A stretch of 14,843 nucleotides of DNA from Pseudomonadota bacterium. GTDB taxonomy: Bacteria; Pseudomonadota; Alphaproteobacteria; Rhizobiales; Beijerinckiaceae. Below the pieces are notes generated by a model, which saw only the letters and a program-made list of their open reading frames with translations, was not told the origin of the DNA and made no database searches. The translations under genes and the position numbers were made by a program. Location: positions 1 to 14,843 of the forward strand of contig JAEWKP010000043.1 in assembly GCA_023393655.1 (NCBI GenBank), read 5' to 3'. Below are positions 1-6,570 of the stretch, one piece after another. Position 1 is the stretch's first letter; every line of letters starts with the position of its first letter.

Positions 1-138
1 CCTCGGGGGAGAAGGTGGCAGCGCGCAGCGCTGACGGATGAGGGCAGCGCCACATCGCAGAAACAACGAAGGGCCGCTTGCGCGACCCTTCCCTCATCCG
101 TCTGCTTCGCAGACACCTTCTCCCCCGAGGGGAGAAGG
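1..138. repeat. RIME-like intergenic palindromic repeat, cut by the window edge
   Basis: The first 17 bases (CCTCGGGGGAGAAGGTG) are the exact reverse complement of 114-130. GACGGATGAGGG at 33-44 is inverted at 91-102. Three local hairpins are nested inside: 69-77 with 82-90 (one mismatch), 101-105 with 109-113, and 116-125 with 129-138 (10-bp stem, 3-base loop). The left end looks like half of another GGGGAGAAGG hairpin that starts before the window. Such palindrome mosaics are dispersed between genes in Rhizobiales genomes, and the RIME1 element has this style. The family name is from memory and not checked. The element lies just after the yqgE stop, so its hairpins may also end or protect that transcript. 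It has no coding capacity. Confidence 0.7.
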
Positions 139-140
139 AA

Positions 141-752
141 TTAAGCGTGCCCGGCCTCGCGCGACAGGAACGCCGGATCGATGCCGATCTTGTTCAGCGC
201 GCGCTGGTATTTCGTCTCGACGCCCTCGTCGAAGAGCAATTCGGGGTCGGCAGCACAATGCAGCCAGCCATTGGACTGGATCTCCGATTCGAGCTGGCCG
301 GCGGCCCATCCGGCATAGCCCAGCGCCAGCACCGCATTCTCCGGCCCGTCGCCATTGGCGATGGCGCGCAGGATGTCCAGCGTCGCGGTCAGGCAGATGC
401 CTTCGTCGATCGGCAGGGTCGCCGATTCCAGAAAGAAATCGGCGCTGTGCAGGACGAAGCCGCGCTTGGTCTCGACCGGGCCGCCACGCAGCACCTGCAT
501 GCGCTCGGCCCGGCTTGGCAGCCGGATCAGCTCCTCGGAGGGAATCACGTCGAGCTGGACCAGCAGCTCGGGGAATTTCGTGTCGCCCGCCGGCTTGTTG
601 ACGATGATGCCCATCGCCCCGTCCTCGGAATGGGCGCAGACATAGACGACGCTGCGGCTGAAGCGTGTATCGGCCATGCCCGGCATCGCGATCAGGCATT
701 GCCCATCGAGATAGCTGCGGCCGCCGACGCGCGATTGTGAGCCGATCTTCAT
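141..752 (-). CDS. yqgE: YqgE/AlgH family protein
   Basis: A complete 203-residue protein of the UPF0301 (YqgE/AlgH) family. The family signature is plain near the N-terminus: GQCLIAMPGMADTRFSRSV at about residues 17-35, followed by the YVCAHSEDGAMGIIVNKP block to residue 54. Length is normal for alphaproteobacterial members. There is no signal peptide or membrane segment, so it should be cytosolic. The biochemical role is not established; AlgH was named for an effect on alginate expression in Pseudomonas, and that function should not be carried over here. The ATG at 752 has no strong ribosome binding site but gives the expected family start. It is transcribed away from the DsbD-like gene and ends 3 bases from the palindromic repeat. 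Confidence 0.93.
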   Translation of the reverse strand: MKIGSQSRVGGRSYLDGQCLIAMPGMADTRFSRSVVYVCAHSEDGAMGIIVNKPAGDTKFPELLVQLDVIPSEELIRLPSRAERMQVLRGGPVETKRGFVLHSADFFLESATLPIDEGICLTATLDILRAIANGDGPENAVLALGYAGWAAGQLESEIQSNGWLHCAADPELLFDEGVETKYQRALNKIGIDPAFLSREAGHA

Positions 753-1011
753 GGGAGCATGCTAGAGGCTGTCGGGGAGGGTCGGCAAGGCTTGGCTTGC
801 GGCCGCGCCCTGGCGAAGGGCGTACCGGCCGAAGGTTGCGGAGCGGATCACGTTCGCGTGCGCCTGTACCATCGTGGCGGGCGGCGGCCGCATTATCGCG
901 ATTGTGCCCCAATCCTGCGCAAGGTTCGGGGCGTGCCGCATCGGCACGGCCCGGCGGAGGATGACAGGTTTTGTTCGCTTTTCAGGCTCGCAATCGGTAA
1001 AGGCTGGGCCC

Positions 1012-1875
1012 GTGAACCGTACTCTTCCCCTGCTCGCCCTGCTGCCCCTGGCGCTCGGCACCGCTGCTCGCGCCCAAGAGGCGATGACCGAGGCCGCCAC
1101 CTCGCCCTGGTCGCCGAGCGAGCACGCGAAGCTGCGCCTGATCGCCGGGCCGACCACCGCGACCGGCAAGCAGCGTGTCGGCGTCGAGATCGCGCTGTCG
1201 CCGGGCTACAAGACCTATTGGCGCAGCCCCGGGCAGTTCGGCGTGCCGCCGGCTTTCGACTGGTCGGGCTCGACCAATATCGGCGGGCTCGACGTGCGCT
1301 GGCCGGTGCCGGAGCGCTTCCAGGATTCGGCCGGCTATTCCATCGGCTATGCCGGCGAGGTCGTGATCCCGATCTCGGTCCAGCCGGTCGATCCGTCGCG
1401 GCCGGTGCTTGTCGTGCTCAAGCTCGACTATGCCGTCTGCGAGAAGATCTGCATTCCTGCCAAGGGCGAGGCGAGCCTGTGGCTCGAGCCCGGTGTGACG
1501 ATGGTGACCTCGCCACGCCTCGAAAGCTACGAGGCGCGCGTGCCGGTCCCGGCCAAGCCCGGAACCCATAAGGAAAAGATCGCGATCATCGAGGCCGGGC
1601 CCGATGACAGCGTGGTCGATCCGGGCCTGCGGCTCGTGCTGCAACCGCCTGCGGAAGGCCGCATCGAGGACGTTTTTGTCGAGGGGTCGGGTATGTGGTC
1701 CTTCGGCAAGTCGCGCCTGACGCCGCAAGCGGACGGAACTGTCCTCGCCCAGATCCGGATCGACGAGCGACCCAAGGGCGCGGCTGGTCCGATCCCGCTG
1801 ATCTTCACCGTGCGCGGCACGCCGCGGCCGATCGAGACCCGGCTGGAACTCGACATCCCCGCCGGCAAGCCCTAA
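1012..1875 (+). CDS. Secreted DsbD-alpha-like (DsbD N-terminal domain) protein
   Basis: From the GTG at 1012 this is a 287-residue protein that opens with a signal peptide: NRT, a Leu/Ala-rich core to about residue 18, then an ARA-Q cleavage site near 21. The mature part resembles the N-terminal periplasmic domain of the thiol:disulfide interchange protein DsbD/ScsB (PF11412). The hallmark is DYAVCEKICIPAKGE at about residues 139-153, giving a redox cysteine pair C143 and C147. The membrane DsbD-beta domain and the thioredoxin-like gamma domain are absent, so any electron donor must be encoded elsewhere. An in-frame ATG at 961 would add 17 residues, but GGAGG abuts it with no spacing and the leader would be unusually long. 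The start is therefore uncertain. The peroxiredoxin gene follows after 53 bases and is probably co-transcribed. Confidence 0.85.
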   Translation: MNRTLPLLALLPLALGTAARAQEAMTEAATSPWSPSEHAKLRLIAGPTTATGKQRVGVEIALSPGYKTYWRSPGQFGVPPAFDWSGSTNIGGLDVRWPVPERFQDSAGYSIGYAGEVVIPISVQPVDPSRPVLVVLKLDYAVCEKICIPAKGEASLWLEPGVTMVTSPRLESYEARVPVPAKPGTHKEKIAIIEAGPDDSVVDPGLRLVLQPPAEGRIEDVFVEGSGMWSFGKSRLTPQADGTVLAQIRIDERPKGAAGPIPLIFTVRGTPRPIETRLELDIPAGKP

Positions 1876-1928
1876 TCCGTGAGGCCGGGCGGCCCGGTTG
1901 GCCGCAGGCTTCACGGAGAGACAGGCTG

Positions 1929-2414
1929 ATGACCATCAAGGTGGGTGACAAGCTTCCCCAGGCGACGTTCCGCGTCATGACGGCCGACGGCCCGGCCGCA
2001 CGCACGACCGACGACCTGTTCGCCGGCAAGAAGGTGGTGCTCTTCGCCGTGCCCGGCGCCTTCACCCCGACCTGCCATCGCAATCATCTGCCGGGCTATC
2101 TGGAGAAGGCGGCCGAGATCAAGGCGAAGGGCGTCGACGCCATCATGGTTACGGGCGTCAACGACGTCTTCGTCATGGACGCCTGGTCGAAGGCCACCGG
2201 CGGCGCCGGCGTGATCGAGTTCCTCTCGGACGGCAATGCCGATTTCGCCAAGGAGATCGGCCTCTCGATGGACGGCTCGGGCTTCGGTCTCGGCACCCGC
2301 TCGCAGCGCTACTCGATGCTGGTCGAGGATGGCGTAGTGAAGGAACTCAGCGTCGAGGAAGCCGCCGGCAAGGCGGAAGCCTCCGGCGCCGAGGCGATGC
2401 TCGAGAAGCTCTGA
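1929..2414 (+). CDS. Peroxiredoxin, Prx5/PrxII (AhpE-like hybrid) type, one cysteine
   Basis: A 161-residue thiol peroxidase that reduces H2O2 and organic hydroperoxides in the cytosol. The peroxidatic site PGAFTPTCH is at residues 42-50, with C49 as attacking cysteine and Pro/Thr in the expected places. The supporting arginine segment GLGTRSQRYSMLVEDG lies near residues 122-137. C49 is the only cysteine in the protein, so it must work as a 1-Cys enzyme recycled by an outside thiol such as glutathione/glutaredoxin; the reductant is inferred. The ATG is preceded by GGAGAG at 1915-1920. No signal peptide is seen, so it acts in a different compartment from the secreted DsbD-like protein upstream. 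A strong terminator closes the unit. Confidence 0.95.
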   Translation: MTIKVGDKLPQATFRVMTADGPAARTTDDLFAGKKVVLFAVPGAFTPTCHRNHLPGYLEKAAEIKAKGVDAIMVTGVNDVFVMDAWSKATGGAGVIEFLSDGNADFAKEIGLSMDGSGFGLGTRSQRYSMLVEDGVVKELSVEEAAGKAEASGAEAMLEKL

Positions 2415-2441
2415 GCGCCGCAAGGCACGGAGAGAGATTGG

Positions 2442-2470
2442 AGCCCGCGCAGCCGCTGCGCGGGCTTTTT
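2442..2470 (+). terminator. Rho-independent terminator after the peroxiredoxin gene
   Basis: AGCCCGCGCAG at 2442-2452 pairs perfectly with CTGCGCGGGCT at 2456-2466 around a CCG loop. The 11-bp GC-rich stem is followed by a T run (2466-2470). It lies 27 bases after the stop codon and should end the DsbD-like/peroxiredoxin transcript. Confidence 0.92.
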
Positions 2471-2471
2471 G

Positions 2472-2748
2472 TTGGATGGTCGGATGGGGCAAATGCCTGC
2501 AAAGGGTCGCACACCGCCTCCCGCTCGAAGCCGAAATGTGCAGCAGATGAAACCTGAGCCGACAGTCTCTGACATTGGCGTATATGATCTAATAATTGCC
2601 ATTATCGCTTTCGCGTGTCGCCGCTCTTTATCTGATCATTGAGTGCCGGGAATCCTCTTGGTCGCCAAAGAGGAGCGTGGTCAGGGCATCCCGCCTAAAA
2701 GCACTGCGCACCTTTGCCTTACACATGGCCTCGCGCTAAAACGCACCT
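2472..2748. other. Gene-free AT-richer spacer
   Basis: No credible gene is seen on either strand between the peroxiredoxin terminator and the DUF2721 start. Base composition drops visibly from 2560 onward. It holds a weak bulged hairpin, CCTCTTGG at 2654-2661 against CCAAAGAGG at 2665-2673, and a possible promoter close to the DUF2721 start. No tRNA-like fold or direct-repeat attachment site was found. Confidence 0.6.
2714..2742 (+). promoter_or_regulatory. Candidate sigma-70-type promoter for a leaderless DUF2721 transcript
   Basis: TTGCCT (2714-2719) and TAAAAC (2737-2742) are separated by 17 bases and each match the consensus hexamer at four of six positions. A start site 6-7 bases after the -10 box would fall at or next to the ATG at 2749. 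That gene shows no Shine-Dalgarno sequence, so the two observations support each other. This is pattern reading only. Confidence 0.35.
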
Positions 2749-3201
2749 ATGGACACACCGACCGTCGTCAGAGACTTCGCCTCGATAATACAAACGTCTC
2801 TTGCTCCTGTGTTCTTATTGGCGGGAACGGCAGGCTTCGTAAACATGTTCGCAATGCGCCTTGGAAGGGTATCCGATCGGCTGAACGAAGTCGCCGAGCG
2901 GAGTGAACAGGACAAAATCTCAACAATACAACTCACCTACCTGCAACGCCGAGCGCTTGCGCTTGAGATTGCGCTGGTACTGGGGGTGTTGTCAGGATTC
3001 TTTACTGGCGGCGCAATCTTGAATTTACTCGCAGGAGCGCTACAATTTGGAATCAGAGAGGAAAATGTATTCTGGTTTTTTGGCAGCGCTATCGTTTTTC
3101 TTCTTGCATCCCTTGCTTCATTCTTGATTGAACTGCTTTTTGCAGCGAGAAATATGTTGCGGCAGATGAAAAAGGCTCGGGCAAGCGCGGGACACGACTG
3201 A
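2749..3201 (+). CDS. DUF2721 family membrane protein
   Basis: A 150-residue integral membrane protein matching the DUF2721 pattern. A hydrophobic stretch at about 18-36 runs into a basic/acidic cytoplasmic segment (MRLGRVSDRLNEVAERSEQ, about 36-54). LQRRAL follows at 65-70, then two long hydrophobic segments at about 71-98 and 105-133, and a basic tail (RNMLRQMKKARA). The family has no established function. No ribosome binding site precedes the ATG; the mRNA may be leaderless. The gene is clearly poorer in G+C than its neighbours (24 of 60 bases at 3061-3120) and uses many AT-ending codons. That suggests acquisition from elsewhere or weak codon selection. It has its own possible promoter and terminator, so it looks like a single-gene unit. 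Confidence 0.8.
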   Translation: MDTPTVVRDFASIIQTSLAPVFLLAGTAGFVNMFAMRLGRVSDRLNEVAERSEQDKISTIQLTYLQRRALALEIALVLGVLSGFFTGGAILNLLAGALQFGIREENVFWFFGSAIVFLLASLASFLIELLFAARNMLRQMKKARASAGHD

Positions 3202-3247
3202 TCTTTGCCTGAGATGGTGCGTGAAGGCACCTTTAACAAACGTCCGC

Positions 3248-3274
3248 GCTAGGCCGTAAGCCGACCTAGCTTTT
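3248..3274 (+). terminator. Rho-independent terminator after the DUF2721 gene
   Basis: GCTAGGCCG (3248-3256) pairs with CGACCTAGC (3262-3270) with one C-A mismatch around a TAAGC loop, followed by TTTT (3271-3274). A smaller hairpin, GGTGC at 3216-3220 with GCACC at 3227-3231 followed by TTT, lies just upstream. Together they make termination here likely. Confidence 0.65.
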
Positions 3275-3337
3275 GACATTGCGTGGCGGGCGCTGCCTCC
3301 TAAATTGTCCCACTTCTCTGGCGCATGGGGGGAGGAC

Positions 3338-3568
3338 ATGCCGTTTCAAGGCTTCGTTGTCGAGCCCGCGGAGCTGGCAAAATTGGCTGGCGCTTTCGAC
3401 GCCGCCTGGCTGGCAGTGAACAGTGTCAACACCGTTGGCGGCCAGCAACAGAGGCGGGCGAGAGCTCGCCTGGCGGCCATCATTCTCGATCTTTGGAGGG
3501 AAGATCCCGCTCAGGCTCTGAGCGCCAGCGCTGTCGAGCGCTTCCTGGCATCAGACCAGCCCAACTGA
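3338..3568 (+). CDS. Small hypothetical protein, mainly helical
   Basis: A 76-residue protein I cannot assign to a named family. The ATG at 3338 is preferred because GGGGGAGG ends two bases before it; an in-frame ATG at 3305 would add 11 residues but has no such signal. The sequence reads as two or three amphipathic helices. EPAELAKLAGAFDAAWLAV (about 9-27) comes first, then a Gln/Arg-rich turn, then RARLAAIILDLWRED (about 42-56) and ALSASAVERFLAS (about 60-72). The alternation of Leu/Ala/Ile with charged residues and GC-rich codon use matching the host support a real gene. No cysteine, signal peptide or membrane segment is present. It starts 63 bases after the DUF2721 terminator and stops 73 bases before the acetyltransferase gene, so it could share that transcript. 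Confidence 0.65.
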   Translation: MPFQGFVVEPAELAKLAGAFDAAWLAVNSVNTVGGQQQRRARARLAAIILDLWREDPAQALSASAVERFLASDQPN

Positions 3569-3572
3569 TCGA

Positions 3573-3634
3573 TCCGATCTGCGCTTGTCATGAGACAAGC
3601 CGCGAAGCCCCGGCTAGCTTCCGGATCGGAGGAG
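3573..3634 (+). promoter_or_regulatory. Possible leader structure over the acetyltransferase ribosome binding site
   Basis: CTTGTC (3584-3589) and GACAAG (3594-3599) form a perfect 6-bp hairpin with loop ATGA. It is enclosed by TCCGATC (3573-3579) and GATCGGA (3624-3630). The outer arm overlaps the start of the GGAGGAG ribosome binding site (3628-3634) of the next gene, so the fold could reduce translation. The outer pairing spans 44 bases and may be chance. Confidence 0.25.
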
Positions 3635-3641
3635 AACACCG

Positions 3642-4091
3642 ATGGCCGAGATCACCATTCGCCCGCTTGCCGCAACCGATCGGGAGGCCTGGACGCCGCT
3701 CTGGCATGGCTACCTGACCTTCTACAAGGCGACGCTGCCGCCTGAGATCGACGCGATCACCTTCGGGCGCCTGACCGGCGGGGAAGAACCGATGGGCGGC
3801 TTCCTCGCCTTCGAGGGCGACAAGCCGCTCGGCATGGTCAACTGGGTGCTCCATCGCACGACCTGGAGCGAGAAACCGATCTGCTATCTGCAGGACCTGT
3901 TCACGGTGCCGGAATCGCGCGGCACCGGCGTCGGCCGCAAGCTGATCGAGGCCGTCAACCAGATGGCGCGGGCGAAGAATTGCTACCGCGTCTACTGGCA
4001 GACGCATGAATCCAACCTGCAGGGACAGGCGCTCTACGACAAGGTCGCCGACAAATCGGGCTTCATCGTCTACCGCCAGCCGCTGGGCTGA
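3642..4091 (+). CDS. GNAT family N-acetyltransferase (Hpa2/Hpa3-like)
   Basis: A 149-residue acetyl-CoA-dependent N-acetyltransferase. Motif A, YLQDLFTVPESRGTGVGRKL at 82-101, carries the R-G-T-G-V-G pyrophosphate-binding loop (93-98). Motif B follows with VYWQTHESNLQGQALYDKV (117-135), including N125 and Y132. Conserved blocks YLTFYKATLPPE (24-35) and GMVNWVLHRTTW (64-75) match the yeast Hpa2/Hpa3-like subgroup. Hpa3 acetylates D-amino acids and Hpa2 acetylates histones and polyamines, so a small amine or amino acid substrate is plausible but unproven. The protein is complete, cytosolic and starts after a textbook GGAGGAG at 3628-3634. It converges on rnhA with only three bases between the stop codons. 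Confidence 0.92.
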   Translation: MAEITIRPLAATDREAWTPLWHGYLTFYKATLPPEIDAITFGRLTGGEEPMGGFLAFEGDKPLGMVNWVLHRTTWSEKPICYLQDLFTVPESRGTGVGRKLIEAVNQMARAKNCYRVYWQTHESNLQGQALYDKVADKSGFIVYRQPLG

Positions 4092-4094
4092 GCC

Positions 4095-4547
4095 TCAGCG
4101 ACCGCCGCTCTTGAACGGCGCCATGCCGGCTCGCGCCAGCGCGTCGGCGCGCTCGTTCATCGCGTCGCCGGCATGGCCCTTGACCCATTTCCACTCGATC
4201 TTGTGGCGGCCGAGCGCCGCTTCGAGGCGCTGCCAGAGTTCGGCGTTCTTGACCGGCTTGCGATCGGCCGTCTTCCAGCCGTTCTTCTTCCAGCCGTGGA
4301 TCCAGCCGGTGATGCCCTGCCGCAGATACTGGCTGTCGGTATGGAGCGCGACGGTGACCGGGCGCTTCAACGCCTCCAAAGCGGCGATCGCCGCCATCAA
4401 TTCCATGCGGTTATTGGTGGTCTGCGCCTCGCCGCCGGACAACTCCTTCTCGACGCCGTTGAAGGTCAGGATCGCGCCCCAGCCGCCGGGGCCGGGATTC
4501 CCGGAACAGGCGCCATCCGTCCAGACTTCGACCGTATCGCCGCTCAT
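4095..4547 (-). CDS. rnhA: Ribonuclease HI
   Basis: A 150-residue RNase HI, which cuts the RNA strand of RNA/DNA hybrids and so removes R-loops and primer RNA. All four metal-binding carboxylates are visible: D11 in WTDGACSGNPGPGGWG, E49 in TTNNRMEL, D71 in LHTDSQYL and D135 in NERADALA. The catalytic histidine H125 lies in WVKGHAGDAMNE, and the basic substrate-binding handle is GWIHGWKKNGWKTADRKPVKN cut around residues 81-100. Length fits the bacterial family. It is the last gene of the ispH-thrB-rnhA operon; its ATG overlaps the thrB stop as ATGA, so translation is probably coupled. There is no room for a terminator before the opposing acetyltransferase gene. Confidence 0.98.
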   Translation of the reverse strand: MSGDTVEVWTDGACSGNPGPGGWGAILTFNGVEKELSGGEAQTTNNRMELMAAIAALEALKRPVTVALHTDSQYLRQGITGWIHGWKKNGWKTADRKPVKNAELWQRLEAALGRHKIEWKWVKGHAGDAMNERADALARAGMAPFKSGGR

Positions 4548-5509
4548 CGCTTCAGCCCGTATTCGCGGGCATCGGCAACGCGCTGGTGGAAGGCGAGCTT
4601 GCGGTCGTATTCGAGCGGATCATGCGGCTTGACCAGCGCGCCCGCCGGTACGTTGAGCCAATCGACCAGGCGCGTCAGCAGGAAGCGCAAGGCGCTGCCC
4701 CGGCAGAGTTGCGGCAGCGCCCCGACCTCGGCCTCGTTCAGTGGCCGGACGCTCTCGTAGCCGGCGAGCATCGCCTGGCCCTTGGTCAGGTTGAACGAGC
4801 CGTCGGCCTCGAAGCACCAGGAATTCAGGCAGATCGCGAGATCATAGGCATAGGCATCGGTGCAGGCGAAATAGAAGTCGATCAGCCCTGAGAGCTTGCT
4901 GCCGATGAAGAAGACGTTGTTGGGGAAGAGATCGGCATGGATCACGCCGCGCGGCAGGTCTTGCGGCCAGCTCGCCTCATGCACCGCCATCTCGGCGGCG
5001 ACGCGACGCGCAAGGCCGGGCGAGACCTTGTCGGCGTCGGCACCGGCCTGTTCGGCCAGCGGGCGCCAGCCCGGCACGGAGAGCGCATTGACCCGCTCCA
5101 TCGCGAAATCGGCGCCCGCCTGATGCAGCAACGCAAGGCCGCGACCGAGCTCCTGGCAATGGGCCGATGTCGGACGGCGCACCGAGAGACCGTCGAGGAA
5201 GGTGACGATCGCGGCCGGGCGTCCCGCGAGCCGGCCGAGCATCTCGCCGCGGCTGTCGCTGACCGGCTGCGGGCAGATCACCCCGCGCGCGGCGAGGTGC
5301 TGGATCAGGCCGAGGAAGAACGGCAGGTCGTCCGGGTTCACCCGCTTCTCGTAGAGCGTGAGGATGAAGGCGCCCTGCGTAGTGCGGATCAGGTAGTTCG
5401 AGTTCTCGACGCCTTCGGCGATGCCCTTGGCGGAGAGGAGCTCGCCGATGCCGTAGCGCGCCACGAAGGCGGCCATCTCGTCATCGGGCACTTCGGTATA
5501 GACGGCCAC
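4544..5509 (-). CDS. thrB: Homoserine kinase, aminoglycoside-phosphotransferase fold
   Basis: A 321-residue ThrB of the APH-fold class typical of alphaproteobacteria, unrelated to the GHMP-type E. coli enzyme. It phosphorylates L-homoserine with ATP, the step before threonine synthase. The catalytic loop HADLFPNN is at 191-198 (H191, D193, N198) and the metal-binding aspartate is D211 in LIDFYFACTDAYAYDLA. The N-terminal lobe has GVENSNYLIRTTQGAFILTLYEKR near residues 33-56, including the glycine-rich/Asn region and the ATP-lysine area. The C-terminal lobe (NSWCFEADGSFN, SALRFLLTRL) also matches the family. The start codon is GTG at 5509, with AGAGAAGAG about 8 bases upstream. ispH ends 20 bases before it, and the stop overlaps rnhA. 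Confidence 0.96.
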   Translation of the reverse strand: MAVYTEVPDDEMAAFVARYGIGELLSAKGIAEGVENSNYLIRTTQGAFILTLYEKRVNPDDLPFFLGLIQHLAARGVICPQPVSDSRGEMLGRLAGRPAAIVTFLDGLSVRRPTSAHCQELGRGLALLHQAGADFAMERVNALSVPGWRPLAEQAGADADKVSPGLARRVAAEMAVHEASWPQDLPRGVIHADLFPNNVFFIGSKLSGLIDFYFACTDAYAYDLAICLNSWCFEADGSFNLTKGQAMLAGYESVRPLNEAEVGALPQLCRGSALRFLLTRLVDWLNVPAGALVKPHDPLEYDRKLAFHQRVADAREYGLKR

Positions 5510-5529
5510 GCTTGCACTCTTCTCTTGGA

Positions 5530-6519
5530 TTATTCGGCCGCGTCCGGCGTCGCCTCGCCACGCAATTCGCGCGGCAGCGGAAAGAAGACATTCTCGTCGG
5601 CAGTCGAGACGGTCTCGACGCGGACTTCGTAGCGCGCGGCGAAGGCGTCGATGATCTCCTCGACCAGCACTTCGGGGGCGCTGGCGCCGGCAGTGATGCC
5701 GAGGCTGCGGATATTGCCGAAGACCGACCAGTCGATCTCGTCGGTGCGCAGGACGAGCCGCGCCACCGGGCAGCCGGCGCGTTCGGCGACCTCGCGCAGG
5801 CGCTGCGAGTTCGAGGAATTGGGCGACCCGACGACGATCAGCCCGTCGACCTGCGGGGCGACGCGCTTCACCGCCTCCTGACGGTTGGTCGTGGCGTAGC
5901 AGATGTCTTCCTTATGCGGAGCGATCAGCTCCGGGAAGCGGGCCTGCAGCGCCTCGACGATCCCACGGGTGTCGTCGACGGAAAGCGTGGTCTGCGTGAC
6001 ATAGGCGAGCGGCTGACCTTCCGGCGCCTGAAGCGTCGCGACATCGTCCAACGTCTCGATCAACGTGATCGCGCCCTCGGGGAGCTGTCCCATCGTGCCG
6101 ATCACTTCCGGGTGGCCGGCATGGCCGACGAGCAGGATATGGCGGCCGCGCTTGTGATGGACCTCGGCCTCGCGGTGGACCTTGGTCACCAGCGGGCAGG
6201 TCGCGTCGATGGCGAAGAGATTGCGGGCCTTCGCCGCCGCCGGCACCGCCTTGGCCACGCCATGGGCCGAGAAGATCACCGGCCGCGTCTCGTCCGGCAC
6301 CTCGTCGAGCTCGGCGACGAAGACTGCGCCTTTCCGCTTCAGGGATTCGACCACATATTTGTTATGGACGATCTCATGGCGGACATAGACCGGCGCGCCA
6401 TGCAGCTTCAGCGCCTTCTCGACGGCGTCGATGGCGCGCACGACCCCAGCGCAGAAGCCGCGCGGGGCACAGAGCAGGATGTCGAGCGGCGGCTTGGTCA
6501 CGCGCGAAGAGTTCTCCAT
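5530..6519 (-). CDS. ispH: 4-hydroxy-3-methylbut-2-enyl diphosphate reductase
   Basis: A 329-residue IspH, the last enzyme of the non-mevalonate isoprenoid pathway. It reduces HMBPP to IPP and DMAPP using a [4Fe-4S] cluster. The three cluster cysteines are visible: C23 in APRGFCAGVVRAI, C108 in IDATCPLVTKVH and C207 in EDICYATTNRQ. HAGHPEV (about 133-139) gives the substrate histidine and the proton-relay glutamate E138. TQTTLSVDDT near 175-184 and SPNSSNSQRL near residue 233 complete the active site. A C17 seven residues before C23 is extra and not a known ligand. It is the first gene of the minus-strand operon. GAAAGAAGA lies about 9 bases upstream of the ATG as a modest ribosome binding site. 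The gene should be essential if no mevalonate pathway exists. Confidence 0.98.
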   Translation of the reverse strand: MENSSRVTKPPLDILLCAPRGFCAGVVRAIDAVEKALKLHGAPVYVRHEIVHNKYVVESLKRKGAVFVAELDEVPDETRPVIFSAHGVAKAVPAAAKARNLFAIDATCPLVTKVHREAEVHHKRGRHILLVGHAGHPEVIGTMGQLPEGAITLIETLDDVATLQAPEGQPLAYVTQTTLSVDDTRGIVEALQARFPELIAPHKEDICYATTNRQEAVKRVAPQVDGLIVVGSPNSSNSQRLREVAERAGCPVARLVLRTDEIDWSVFGNIRSLGITAGASAPEVLVEEIIDAFAARYEVRVETVSTADENVFFPLPRELRGEATPDAAE

Positions 6520-6570
6520 CGGTCCGCGTCTTCTTTCGGCGGGATCGGGGCGATGTCAAGGAAGCGAAGC

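Noticed and set aside
762..1169. Minus-strand frame between yqgE and the DsbD-like gene
   Set aside because: It overlaps the signal-peptide region of the DsbD-like gene, has no ribosome binding site and no recognisable domain.
3273..3306. TTGACA after the DUF2721 terminator as a promoter for the small hypothetical gene
   Set aside because: The nearest -10-like sequence, CTAAAT/TAAATT, is 21-22 bases away, too far for a normal sigma-70 promoter.
6531..6559. TTGACA on the minus strand upstream of ispH as a promoter
   Set aside because: The -35 box is perfect, but 17 bases later stands AAAGAA, a poor -10 box that overlaps the likely ribosome binding site.
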